From the NCBI GenBank assembly GCA_027306595.1, contig DAHUZI010000019.1, positions 1 through 41,430 on the forward strand: a DNA stretch of 41,430 bases, written 5' to 3'. Source of the stretch: Candidatus Dormiibacterota bacterium (GTDB lineage: Bacteria > Chloroflexota > Dormibacteria > Aeolococcales > Bog-877). Both the position numbers and the translations under genes were made by a program. The notes beneath the pieces are model-generated. The model searched no databases. It was not told the origin of the DNA and worked only from the letters and a program-made list of their open reading frames with translations. Below are positions 1 to 7,329 of this stretch, one piece after another; the stretch's first letter is position 1, and every line of letters starts with the position of its first letter.

Positions 1-565
1 TGTGGTCGATGATCCCGTAGTCCTTGGCCTCCTCCGGCGACATGTAGAAGTCGCGGTCGGAGTCCTGGGTGATCCGGTCCACCGGCTTGCCGGTGTGCTT
101 GGCGAGGATCTCGTCCAGGGTGCGGCGGAGGCGGAGGATCTCCCGCGCATGGATCTGAATGTCGGTCGCCTGGCCCTGGAAGCCGCCCGAGGGCTGGTGC
201 ATCAGGATCCGCGTGTTGGGGAGGGAGAAGCGGAGGCCGGGATCGCCGCCGGCCAGCAGCAGGCAGGCCATCGACGCGGCCAGCCCCATGCAGGTCGTGC
301 TGACCCGGGGCTTGACGTACTGCATCGTGTCGTAGATCGCCAGCCCGGCCGAGACGCTGCCTCCAGGGCTGTTGATGTAGAGGGAGATGTCCCGCTCCTC
401 GTCCTCGCTCTCCAGGTAGAGGAGCTGGGCCATGACCAGGTTGGCGATCTGGTCGTCAATGGGGGTGCCGATGAAGATGATGCGGTCTTTCAGCAGGCGG
501 GAATAGATGTCGAAGGCCCGCTCGCCGCGGTTGGTGGTCTCGATGACCATCGGGACAAGGGCCAT
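1..565 (-). CDS. clpP: ATP-dependent Clp protease proteolytic subunit, 3' end cut by window
   Basis: Serine peptidase subunit that forms the tetradecameric ClpP barrel and degrades proteins fed by a Clp ATPase in the cytoplasm. The frame reads [20 protein letters not shown] from an ATG at 565, with AGGAG five bases upstream. The nucleophile-serine block [11 protein letters not shown] and the histidine block [19 protein letters not shown] are both present, as is the SDRDF/EAKEYGI segment near the C terminus. 188 codons are visible and the gene runs off the left edge, so perhaps 10-15 residues are missing. It lies 103 bp downstream of tig on the same strand, the common tig-clpP order, so co-transcription is likely. 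clpX is expected beyond the edge but cannot be seen. Confidence 0.97.
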   Translation of the reverse strand, partial: MALVPMVIETTNRGERAFDIYSRLLKDRIIFIGTPIDDQIANLVMAQLLYLESEDEERDISLYINSPGGSVSAGLAIYDTMQYVKPRVSTTCMGLAASMACLLLAGGDPGLRFSLPNTRILMHQPSGGFQGQATDIQIHAREILRLRRTLDEILAKHTGKPVDRITQDSDRDFYMSPEEAKDYGIIDH

Positions 566-668
566 GGCAGCTCCTGGATGCGGTCGGCTGCCCGAGGCAG
601 GGTCGACCCGGAACGGGGGGGCGGTCGGGGGCGGCGGACCCGACGGCCGCCGCAGCCGGCTGCCGGGA

Positions 669-1973
669 TTATAGGTCCGGTTCGGAGTCGGCCTTCCCGT
701 CCGCGATCGCCGTCAGCCGGTCGGTGGCCCGCCGCCAGAGCAGCTCCCGCCGCAGGGCCGGGCGCGCCTGGTCCCGCCGGGCCCGGTCCCCGCGACGAAA
801 CAGCTGGTCCAAGGCCCGCTCGAGGTCGGCGTCGTCGACCGTGAGCCCCTCAACCCGGGCGACCGCCTCCAGGGTCACCTCCAGCTTGACTCGCTCGGTC
901 GCCGGCTGGCGGCGCTGTCCGCGGATCTGCTCCACGGTCTGGCCGGTCGCCTGGAGGTACGCGTCGAGTGCGACCCCGGCGCTAGCCAGGCGGAGCTCGA
1001 GATCGCGCAGCTGGCGGTCCACCTCCCGCTGGATCATCGCCTCCGGGACGTCCACCGACGCCAGCCGCAGGACCTCCTCCAGCACCTGGCTCTCCCGCTT
1101 GCTGGTCGCGACCTCGGCCGCCGCCGCCTCCAGCCGCTCCCGGAGTGCGGCCCGCAGCTCGGCGAGCGTCTCGCCCATCCCCGCGATCGAGGCGAGGTTG
1201 TCGTCGATCGGCGGCAGCTCCTTGGTCTGCGCCTGCCGCACCGTCCCGCGGACCACGACCCTGGTGCCCCGGAGCTCCGGCTCGGGATAGTCGTCGCCGA
1301 GGACGAGGTCGGCCTCGAGTGGCTCGCCCACGCGGCGCCCGAGCAGGACCTCGGTCAGCCCCGGGAGCACGACCCCGGGGTCGAGGTCCAGCGTCTGGGT
1401 CCGGCCATCGCCGCCCACCAGCTGGCCGTCGCGGTACATGGCGAGGTCGGCCGTGACCCGGTCGCCCGCCTCGATGGGCCGGTCGCCGGCGTCGAAGAGG
1501 ATCGCGTGCTCCCGCTGGACCATCGCCACCGCCGCCTCGACGTCCCGGTCGGTGACCGGGTCGGGGGCCAGCGGCGCCCGCAGGGCACGGTAGTCGCCCA
1601 GCTCGACTGCGGGCCGGACCACGACCGTGGCGGTGAACCGGAACGGCTCCCCCTCGTCGAGGGTCACCTCGCTCACCTCCGGCTGGGTGACCGGCTCGAG
1701 CCCGGTGTCCGTCAGGGCCCTCGTCCAGACCTCGGGAAGGAGGAGGTCGACCGCCTCCTGGCGAACAGTCTCCCACCCGACCGCCCGCTCCAGGACCGAT
1801 CGGGGGACGCGCCCGGGGCGGAAGCCAGGGATGCGGACCCGCCCGGCGAGCCGGCGGACCGCTCGGTCCACGGCGCGCCCCACCTCGTCGGCCGGGGCGA
1901 CGACGGTCACGACCGCCTCCGACCCGCCGCGGCGCTCGACCGCCACGTCCAGGGGCGCCGCCGCCGTGCTCAT
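669..1973 (-). CDS. tig: trigger factor, ribosome-associated chaperone/PPIase
   Basis: Binds the ribosome exit tunnel and assists folding of nascent chains. The product is 434 aa, close to the usual length. The ribosome-binding signature FRPGRVP is at residues 51-57, the FKBP-like PPIase segment lies around 155-245 ([12 protein letters not shown], then a GDDYPEPEL loop), and a helical C-terminal chaperone domain ends the protein. The start is the ATG at 1973 ([17 protein letters not shown]), preceded by GGAGAGG about three bases away. The frame stays open further upstream but runs into tRNA-Leu, so the longer form is rejected. Clear member of the family. Confidence 0.96.
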   Translation of the reverse strand: MSTAAAPLDVAVERRGGSEAVVTVVAPADEVGRAVDRAVRRLAGRVRIPGFRPGRVPRSVLERAVGWETVRQEAVDLLLPEVWTRALTDTGLEPVTQPEVSEVTLDEGEPFRFTATVVVRPAVELGDYRALRAPLAPDPVTDRDVEAAVAMVQREHAILFDAGDRPIEAGDRVTADLAMYRDGQLVGGDGRTQTLDLDPGVVLPGLTEVLLGRRVGEPLEADLVLGDDYPEPELRGTRVVVRGTVRQAQTKELPPIDDNLASIAGMGETLAELRAALRERLEAAAAEVATSKRESQVLEEVLRLASVDVPEAMIQREVDRQLRDLELRLASAGVALDAYLQATGQTVEQIRGQRRQPATERVKLEVTLEAVARVEGLTVDDADLERALDQLFRRGDRARRDQARPALRRELLWRRATDRLTAIADGKADSEPDL

Positions 1974-2020
1974 CGCCTCTCCGTCCTGTGTGCATGCCGG
2001 GCGCCGGTGGCCGCGGTCCG

Positions 2021-2102
2021 TGCGCGGACCGAGGCTCGAACTCGGACGGGTCACCCCACGGGGTCCTAGGCCCCGCGCGTCTACCGATACCGCCATCCGC
2101 GC
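2021..2102 (-). tRNA. tRNA-Leu, anticodon UAG
   Basis: Folds as a class II tRNA. The acceptor stem is GCGCGGA/TCCGCGC with discriminator A at 2021. The D stem is GCG/CGC with a GG-containing loop, and the anticodon stem is CGGGG/CCCCG. The long variable arm has a GGG/CCC stem, and the T arm is CCGAG-TTCGAGC-CTCGG. The anticodon loop CCTAGGA (2070-2064) gives UAG, decoding CUA. CCA is not encoded. The base before the anticodon is C where U33 is nearly universal. A TATACT -10 box on the minus strand at 2151-2146 lies about 43 bp before the 5' end. Confidence 0.9.
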
Positions 2103-2145
2103 CCGCCGAGGGCCGGCCGCGGCACGGGTCGCCCGGCGCCGCCGG

Positions 2146-2151
2146 AGTATA
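2146..2151 (-). promoter_or_regulatory. -10 box for tRNA-Leu
   Basis: Minus-strand TATACT in otherwise GC-rich spacer, 43 bp before the tRNA 5' end. No convincing -35 hexamer is seen. Confidence 0.4.
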
Positions 2152-2222
2152 GCAACGGGCCCAGCTCAGGGCCTGCGCCGCGTTCCGCGGGGCTCGAGCC
2201 CGGGTCGGGGCCGTGCGTCTCG

Positions 2223-2228
2223 TATCAT
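2223..2228 (+). promoter_or_regulatory. -10 box, probable leaderless start of the following gene
   Basis: TATCAT lies seven bases before the GTG at 2236. That would place the transcription start at or within a base of the start codon. No clear -35 element is visible. Confidence 0.4.
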
Positions 2229-2235
2229 CGGAGCC

Positions 2236-2568
2236 GTGGAGAGACCTGGCGACACCGGCGGCGAGGGCGCTTCGGGCGGGGCCACCGGCCCGACTCCCCG
2301 GCGGGGCCGCCCGCGTCGGGTTCGTGTGGCCGAGACGGACGCGGCCCCGGCCCGCCCCACCCGGCGGGCGCGTCGACCGCGCGCGGCCGCTGCGCCCGTC
2401 CCCTCCGTGGTTGAGGAGATCGTGTCGCGGGTGCAGGCGCTGGTCGCCGACAACGAGCGCCTCCGGGAGGAGAACGCCGCCCTCCATGGCACCTTGACCC
2501 AGCTCACCGACGCCCTCAGCGGGATCGCGCCGCGACGGCGCGGACGGCCCCGGCGCCGAGCCGACTGA
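2236..2568 (+). CDS. small basic protein with two AT-hook-like motifs and a coiled coil
   Basis: 110 aa, family not recognised. RGRPRR-type AT-hook motifs occur at residues 23-28 (RGRPRR) and 102-107 (RGRPRR). Between them lie an Ala/Pro/Arg-rich stretch and a heptad-like helix around 57-95 (VVEEIVSRVQALVADNERL and on). This suggests a dimeric DNA-binding protein, perhaps nucleoid-associated, but that is inference. The GTG at 2236 is chosen because the acidic/basic alternation starts there, a -10 box sits seven bases upstream, and the longer open frame overlaps tRNA-Leu and tig. It has no Shine-Dalgarno, consistent with a leaderless mRNA. Confidence 0.65.
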   Translation: MERPGDTGGEGASGGATGPTPRRGRPRRVRVAETDAAPARPTRRARRPRAAAAPVPSVVEEIVSRVQALVADNERLREENAALHGTLTQLTDALSGIAPRRRGRPRRRAD

Positions 2569-2618
2569 CCCCGGCCGGCGGGGTCCGTGGCGCCTCGTGA
2601 CCGGGCGGGCGCCCGCCC

Positions 2619-2647
2619 TCGACATCCGCTCCGACCCGTCCTAGGAT
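2619..2647 (+). promoter_or_regulatory. sigma70-type promoter, leaderless
   Basis: TCGACA (2619-2624), 17-bp spacer, TAGGAT (2642-2647), then six bases to the GTG at 2654. The -35 matches TTGACA at five of six positions and the geometry is that of a leaderless transcript. Confidence 0.6.
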
Positions 2648-2653
2648 GACCCT

Positions 2654-2956
2654 GTGCCCGTCAGCGGGGCAGCGGGCATGGACGGGCTGACGGTGGCCCC
2701 ATCCGCACACGAGGAGGTCAGGTCCGTGGACCATCCGAGCGTGTCGCTGAGTCCGGTCGACGACCCCCGGCAGGTCGTCGCCAAGATCGAGCAGAAGGCG
2801 CTTCGGCTGTCAGCGCTCCTCCGCGACCTCGACAATCACCCGATCCCCCTCGACCCGGCGCTCCAGGACGAGCTGGACGCGGTCCTGGACCAGCTCGGCT
2901 GCCGCATCGCGGCCACCCTGACCCTGCACCAGACCCGGGCCGTGCCGGTCGCCTGA
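2654..2956 (+). CDS. hypothetical protein, 100 aa
   Basis: Not assigned to a family. The C-terminal 75 residues look coding and helical (QVVAKIEQKALRLSALLRDL, then PALQDELDAVLDQLGCRIAA), with one cysteine. The GTG at 2654 follows a good leaderless promoter at six bases. An alternative GTG at 2726 has a strong AGGAGG eight bases upstream and would give 76 aa starting VDHPSVSLSP; both forms may be made. It lies between the AT-hook gene and tRNA-Arg with no obvious operon partner. Confidence 0.6.
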   Translation: MPVSGAAGMDGLTVAPSAHEEVRSVDHPSVSLSPVDDPRQVVAKIEQKALRLSALLRDLDNHPIPLDPALQDELDAVLDQLGCRIAATLTLHQTRAVPVA

Positions 2957-3010
2957 CCGTCGCCGTCCCCGGCCGGTTCAGGGGCGGCGACCCCGTTCGA
3001 GCGCGGCAGG

Positions 3011-3016
3011 TAGAAT
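3011..3016 (+). promoter_or_regulatory. -10 box for tRNA-Arg
   Basis: TAGAAT, 11 bases before the tRNA 5' end. No good -35 hexamer is visible. Confidence 0.45.
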
Positions 3017-3027
3017 AGGACGCGCGG

Positions 3028-3104
3028 GCGCCCATAGCTCAGCCCGGATAGAGCACCAGACTACGGATCTGGGTGCGGGGGTTCAAATCCCTCTGGGCGC
3101 GCCA
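3028..3104 (+). tRNA. tRNA-Arg, anticodon ACG, CCA encoded
   Basis: Complete cloverleaf: acceptor GCGCCCA/TGGGCGC, anticodon stem CCAGA/TCTGG with loop CTACGGA (3061-3067, anticodon ACG at 3063-3065), T loop TTCAAAT, discriminator G at 3101 and CCA at 3102-3104. Its 3' half, from the first anticodon-loop base onward, is one arm of a 75-bp direct repeat, so it is the attachment site of the element that follows. Under the usual model the 3' half now present was brought in by the element and restores the gene. Confidence 0.95.
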
Positions 3105-3135
3105 GCGAAACCCCGGCAACCAAGCGGGTTTCTGC
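3061..3135 (+). repeat. attL: direct repeat spanning tRNA-Arg 3' half and its trailer
   Basis: 75 bp that recur at 9696-9770 with a constant offset of 6635 bp, no indels and 7 mismatches counted by eye. The repeat begins at the anticodon loop, a classical crossover position for tyrosine integrases, and runs through the T arm, the CCA end and the downstream hairpin. Confidence 0.9.
3108..3131 (+). terminator. weak hairpin after tRNA-Arg
   Basis: AAACCC (3108-3113) pairs with GGGTTT (3126-3131) around a 12-base loop, followed by CTGC. It may serve as a terminator or tRNA trailer. It lies inside the att repeat and its attR counterpart is altered (CCCGC/GCGGG). Confidence 0.35.
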
Positions 3136-3494
3136 GCAGAAGCATTAGGCGAGTGCCTAGGGCCTTGGTGGCCTTGACGCCAACTGGAGCGGCGCCCCGC
3201 GGTCCGCCACCACCCCGAGGCCCACCCGAGGCGGTTCCGTCAGCCCGGCCGGCGCCCCCACCCGTAGCCGGAGGGGGCATGAGCCCATGGGAATCAGCGG
3301 ACTCGACCGAGCCGACCGTTCGCCGAGCGGTCAGCTCGCCGCGTTCCCCCGCGACCGCGCTGTCCACGCAGCCGACTGCCGGGCGCGCCGCTGGGTCGCC
3401 CCGCCACCTGCCGGTCGCGGGCACCGGGGCATGACGGGCCGGCCTGGCGACCGTGCCGGCCTCGTGACCACCGTGCCATCCCGGACCGGGCAGT
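3132..3494. other. non-coding spacer between tRNA-Arg and eqolisin A
   Basis: No convincing gene is seen. A 45-bp block at 3208-3252 matches 9895-9939 upstream of eqolisin B at about 37 of 45 positions, including the shared run GTCAGCCCGGCCGG. The eqolisin and its upstream region were therefore duplicated together. Confidence 0.6.
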
Positions 3495-3530
3495 GGCGCC
3501 GTATAAACAAGTGGGGCGGCGCGCTCGTCG
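3495..3530 (+). promoter_or_regulatory. conserved promoter-like block of eqolisin A
   Basis: GGCGCC followed by GTATAAACAAG and a CTCGTCG end. The same block, with GTACAAGCAAG, is found at 10564-10597 before eqolisin B. TATAAA (3502-3507) is the probable -10 and leaves a leader of about 40 nt. No TTGACA-like -35 is present, so an alternative sigma factor or an activator is possible. Confidence 0.45.
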
Positions 3531-3554
3531 TCCCACCCGCGAGGAGACCCGCCC

Positions 3555-5165
3555 GTGACCCTGACCGCCCGCCGACTCCTCACCCTGGCCGCCGTGGTGG
3601 CGGTTATCCTCGGAGGCACGAGCGCTGGGCTGGCGCTCGCCGCGACCCGGACGATCCCGCCTCCCCTCCGCGTGCGACCGATGGCCCACCGCCTCGCCGC
3701 GCTCGCGCAGCCAGGGCGGGTCGCGGTGGCGCCCCGGGCGCTCTCCGGCGGGGAGCTGCCGCGCGACTGGCAAGACCACGGGACGTGGTGGCCGGCGATC
3801 GGCCAGCTGGGGACGCAGACGGCCCAGGTGGCGCTGCACCTCGGCCCCGTCGCCGGCTGGCTCCCGTGCCAGTACGGGCCGACCGGGGTCTCTGTCGTTG
3901 GCCGGCGGATGACGTACCGGTGCGCCGCGCGGCCGGGCTCGGCGGCAGGGGCGATCACCCTGGTCGCCCCGCTCGTCCAAACCGCCACCGGCTGGTGGGA
4001 GCACGCGGCCACGGACTCCCAGGCGGACCGGGCGACGTTTGCCGTCTTCCGGCGAGCGCGGCTCACCCGGGCGTCCAACGGGCGGCCGTGGTGGGTGACG
4101 CCCAACCGCGTCCTGGTCCGCATCGAACCGCCGCCGGAAACCCCCACGCTCGGACTCCGGCCCGGCTCCCAGCGGGTGCCGGCCGGCCACCCCGCGGGGC
4201 TGACCGTCACCGGCGCCCACTGGCCGGCCGGTGCCTACGCCGTGCTGTGGGACATGACGGACAACGTCGACACTACGCCAACGCCCGGGTCCTGGTGCGC
4301 GACGCCCGACTGCCAGTGGATGGTGCCGGCCTCTCCCCCAGGGACGTACGAGTTCGCCGTGTATCTCCACGCCCGCTCGGGGGCCCGGATCGCCAGTCTG
4401 CCGTCCACCGTCACGGTCACCTGGGTGGCGTCGAAGCCGGCACCGGCGCCGCCCCCGGCCGCTACCCCCACGCCACTGCCGACGCCTGTAGCGACCCCGA
4501 CAGTGACCCCGACGCCGCCTCCGCCATCATCGACGTTCGCCTACTCACCGAACTGGTCCGGCTACGTCGTGGGGAACGGCCCGTACACGGGCGCCACGGG
4601 AACGTTCGATGTTCCCAACTTGTACGCATCCTCAACCCAGGCGTGGACCGCCGAGTGGGTTGGCATCGACGGCGCGGCCTCCTCGGACTCCTCTTTGATC
4701 CAGACGGGTGTGACCGAGATCTACGACCCGAGCACCAACCTCGTGAACTTCCAGGCGTGGTGGGAGATCCTCCCCGCACCGTCGACCTCGATCAACATGG
4801 CACTGTCGCCCGGGAACGCGATGACGGCCACCGTCGACCAAGTGAGCGCTGGGATCTGGGCTCTCACCTTGACGAACGACACAACCGGTGCGGCCTTCAC
4901 GACCGAGCAGTCCTACACGGCACCGCTGTCCTCCGCCGAGTGGATCGTCGAGGCGCCAACCAATGGGGCGACTCACCAAATCGACCCTCTTGGCGACTAC
5001 ACCCCCGACGTGACCTTCACCAATGACCGGTTCAACGGGGTCCAGGCGACCTTGCAGGAGGAGATCATGGTGCAGAATGGCGCTCAAGTCTCCACTCCCT
5101 CGGACCTGTCGGCCTCCGGCAGCTTCAGTGTCGCCTACGGCAGCACCGCCCCGCCGGTTCCATAG
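3555..5165 (+). CDS. secreted G1 (eqolisin) glutamic peptidase A
   Basis: 536 aa extracellular protease. A signal peptide occupies roughly 1-29 (RRLLTLAAVVAVILGG core). An N-terminal domain at about 85-190 has paired cysteines (GWLPC, YRCAARPGSAAGAITLVAPL). An Ig-like segment at about 195-295 has a WC..PDC pair. A Pro/Thr-rich linker follows, and the C-terminal eqolisin domain starts near 325 (NWSGYVVGNGPYTGATGTF). The catalytic dyad of fungal eqolisins (Gln53/Glu136) corresponds to Gln383 in SLIQTG and Glu466 in AEWIVEAP; WVGIDG and WWEILP are also conserved. The GTG at 3555 follows GAGGAG by eight bases. It appears intact although it lies in a decayed mobile element. Acid-pH activity is expected from the family, not shown. 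Confidence 0.92.
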   Translation: MTLTARRLLTLAAVVAVILGGTSAGLALAATRTIPPPLRVRPMAHRLAALAQPGRVAVAPRALSGGELPRDWQDHGTWWPAIGQLGTQTAQVALHLGPVAGWLPCQYGPTGVSVVGRRMTYRCAARPGSAAGAITLVAPLVQTATGWWEHAATDSQADRATFAVFRRARLTRASNGRPWWVTPNRVLVRIEPPPETPTLGLRPGSQRVPAGHPAGLTVTGAHWPAGAYAVLWDMTDNVDTTPTPGSWCATPDCQWMVPASPPGTYEFAVYLHARSGARIASLPSTVTVTWVASKPAPAPPPAATPTPLPTPVATPTVTPTPPPPSSTFAYSPNWSGYVVGNGPYTGATGTFDVPNLYASSTQAWTAEWVGIDGAASSDSSLIQTGVTEIYDPSTNLVNFQAWWEILPAPSTSINMALSPGNAMTATVDQVSAGIWALTLTNDTTGAAFTTEQSYTAPLSSAEWIVEAPTNGATHQIDPLGDYTPDVTFTNDRFNGVQATLQEEIMVQNGAQVSTPSDLSASGSFSVAYGSTAPPVP

Positions 5166-5226
5166 GCGACGGGGGCCGCCCTGCCACGGGGTCATCGCAG
5201 CCGATCCATTCCTGGTGTAGGGGGAG

Positions 5227-5553
5227 TTGATCGCTCCGGACCTCGACCTGACACCGGCCGACCGCATGTACCTGGCGAAGCAACTTGTCGTGCTCCTGCG
5301 GGAGGTCGCCGCCGAGCTGAAGCAGAAAGGGTGGGACCCAGCCAATCGCCCCATCGGTGCTGATTGGCCATCCCGAGCCGTGGAGGGCGCGGAACTCCTC
5401 CGCGCCAAGCCCGGCTGCGCGGCGATCGCGCGGAGGACTCTCGTCCCTCAGCAGCGTGCGGTGGTGATCGAGCGGGCTTTGGGCCTATACCGGCCAGCCA
5501 ACGAGCACGAGGCCGACTTCGTCAAGGGGGTGGCCGAGCAGGCCCTCGCGTAG
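5227..5553 (+). CDS. hypothetical protein beside eqolisin A
   Basis: Up to 108 aa, family not recognised. The sequence looks coding (LTPADRMYLAKQLVVLLREV, then GWDPANRPIGADWPSRA) and helical at both ends, with one cysteine. A stop at 5218-5220 limits the start to TTG 5227, which has GGGGGAG directly against it (poor spacing), or ATG 5266 (MYLAKQLVVL). It follows the eqolisin by 61 bp on the same strand, but nothing similar follows eqolisin B. Probably element cargo of unknown role. Confidence 0.5.
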   Translation: MIAPDLDLTPADRMYLAKQLVVLLREVAAELKQKGWDPANRPIGADWPSRAVEGAELLRAKPGCAAIARRTLVPQQRAVVIERALGLYRPANEHEADFVKGVAEQALA

Positions 5554-5579
5554 GCTCCCGCCGCCCCCGCTCCCACGTC

Positions 5580-6351
5580 GCGGCCCGGCCGAGTCGGGCC
5601 GCGCGCCGGGATCGCCCAGGCGGAGCACGGCAGGGCATCCCGGTCCTGCCAGCGTGCGGCGATGCCGCGCATGTGCGCCTCGCCTGGTGTGTCCGCGTCC
5701 TCCCACGTCGCGATGTGAGCGAACCATTGCAGCGGGTCGAGGACGACCGCGTCCGGCACGGTCGGCAGGCAGGCCGGTGACGGTGGCGACCGCGCGGACG
5801 CCCGGCAGCGTGAGCCCGGTGACCGCGTCGGTGCCGGGCTTCCCCTCGCAGACGATGGCGGGGGTGTTGTCGGCAGACACGTCGCGCACCCGCTCCGTGC
5901 CCTCGAGCGGCAGGGCGGGGAGCGCGTTGCCGCCCAGCCCGCGCGGCCCGTCGAGCTGCTACCACCAGCAGCGCTTGGTGCCGTCGGTGTAATCCTGCCG
6001 ACCGGGCACGGCGAGGGCCCAGCCGTCGAGAATGCAGATCCGGCCAGCGCGGTGCGGGCCCGACCGGCGTGCGCCGCGGGCGCCCGTTGCGGCCCCGGGC
6101 AGGGTCGGGGGCGCGACGCGGTGCGGCATCCCACGCGCGCACGATGCGTCGAGTCGGTGCCACCACCCGGGCTGGGCGGTTCGGTCGTCACGGGGCCACG
6201 CCCCGGCGCGTTCCCCGCGGGTGCACACGGCCCGCGCACCGTCGTCGGAGCGGAAGCCGGCGCAGCGCGTTCCGGTGCCGGCTGGCCGTCCTGGGTACCC
6301 GCTGCAGATGGGGCCGGAGCGGTCGCGAGTGTAGCGGTCAGCGCCAGTCAC
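5580..6351 (-). pseudogene. Toprim/primase-like replication protein, broken
   Basis: Several minus-strand pieces join into one protein-like sequence. The first runs to KRCWW and stops at an in-frame TAG (5959-5961). The same frame resumes with QLDGPRGLGGNALPALPL and continues to VCEGKPGTDAVTG and VRAVATVTGLP. A frameshift near 5760 then leads to VPDAVVLDPLQWFAHIATWE, DADTPGEAHMRGIAARW. The EGKPGTDAV and WEDAD motifs fit the acidic motifs of a Toprim domain, as in phage or plasmid primase-like proteins. Dead gene; family assignment moderate. Confidence 0.6.
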
Positions 6352-6747
6352 GCCCGCCTCCCGGCCGGTGCCCCGTGCGGCGGGGCGAACGCTGGGGTCC
6401 GATCAGCTCGCGGGACGACCTTGGTGGTGGTCCTCCGTTGCCGCCGGCCCCGGCTCCGGCCCCGGGCCGGGGTCGGTGGCGCCGTCCTCGGGCGCCGGGC
6501 GGGGCGGGGGCGAGGAGCTGTCCCGCCAGCGGGTCCGCCGGGACGGCCGCGAGCACCCGCGCGATCCGGCCGAGGGTCGGCCCAGTGATGGGCCGCCCCG
6601 GAGCGCCTTGCTGACTGCCGCCTCGCTGGGGCCCACGACCTGGGCGAACCCCTGCTGATCAAGGCCCCGGATGGCCAACTCGACGCGGAGCGCGGCCGCG
6701 TCGAAGGCGACCGTGCCGGCGCGACGGGGCTGGGCGCTGGTGGCCAT
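6338..6747 (-). pseudogene. XRE-type HTH regulator, frameshifted
   Basis: From ATG 6747 the frame gives MATSAQPRRAGTVAFDAAAL, then a helix-turn-helix (GLDQQGFAQVVGPSEAAVSK, ALRGG). After about 6590 the proper continuation (GPTLGRIARVLAAVPADPLA) is in another frame, so a single base has been lost. In the shifted frame the protein ends at 6338. Probably the former control gene of the element. Confidence 0.6.
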
Positions 6748-6865
6748 GCCCCCAGTGGAGCAGGGCACGCCTGGTCAAAGCCGTCGGTTTCGTGTCGCGC
6801 TGTGGGATGAGAGGGTGGTGGAGGTGGAGCACGGCCAGACCCCATCGTCGGAGCGTGGCGGCCCC

Positions 6866-7084
6866 CGCGGCTGCGCGGTGGTGATCGAGGGCCGTCGGGG
6901 TGCGTATGGCACGCGGGTCCCCCAACTCATCGGCTGCGTGGCCGTGGGGGCGACCCTCACGCAGGTCCGCCGCCTCATCGCCGGAGCGATCGCGCTCCAC
7001 GTCGCGGGGATGCCTTAGGACGGGCAGCGCGTCCCCCGCCCGACGGGCGTCGCCGCGGCGATCGTGCCGGTGCCGGCGGCAACG
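6866..7084 (+). pseudogene. hicB: HicB-type antitoxin, nonsense mutation
   Basis: The frame reads CAVVIEGRRGAYGTRVPQLI, then GCVAVGATLTQVRRLIAGAI, ALHVAGMP, stop. This is the HicB partial RNase-H fold sequence, usually VVIE..GAYVPDLPGCVA followed by an HLEGLREDG tail. The TAG at 7016-7018 falls where a Glu codon is expected, and the same frame continues after it as DGQRVPRPTGVAAAIVPVPA, the usual HicB tail. No good start codon lies before the conserved part; the frame opens only from far upstream and overlaps the XRE relic. Inactive. Confidence 0.65.
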
Positions 7085-7135
7085 AACCACGCCCGGCCGG
7101 TCCGCGGGCGGCAGCCGGCGAGGCGCCTCGCTCCC

Positions 7136-7329
7136 GTGCGACCGTTCGCGCGATCATCTCCGCCCTCACCCGGGACGGGTGGGTTCATGCCGCCACCGTC
7201 GGAGAACATCGCCGGTTCCGTCACCCCGTCAAGCCGGGGCGCGTGACCGTCAGCGGGAAGCTCGGCCAGCCAGGGACGCCCGGGGCGGTCGCCAGCATCC
7301 GCCGGCAGTCTGGCCTGCGCTTGCGGTAG
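7136..7329 (+). pseudogene. hicA: HicA-type toxin, start lost
   Basis: The frame from 7141 reads TVRAIISALTRDGWVHAATV, GEHRRFRHPVKPGRVTVSGK, then a tail ending SIRRQSGLRLR and TAG at 7327-7329. This matches the small double-stranded-RNA-binding HicA fold, including the central His (GEHRRF) and the HPVKPGRVTV strand. No ATG, GTG or TTG is in frame upstream; GTG 7136 is one frame off, so a frameshift has separated start and body. It lies about 50 bp after the hicB relic, as expected for a hicBA pair. Confidence 0.65.

Noticed and set aside
2101-2220. A further tRNA upstream of the AT-hook gene
   Set aside because: A GGCTCGAGCCCGGGTC stretch resembles a T arm but no acceptor or anticodon stem can be formed.
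982-2625. 547-aa minus-strand frame across tig, tRNA-Leu and the AT-hook gene
   Set aside because: Arg/Gly/Pro-rich GC-driven shadow; crosses a clear tRNA and has no domain.
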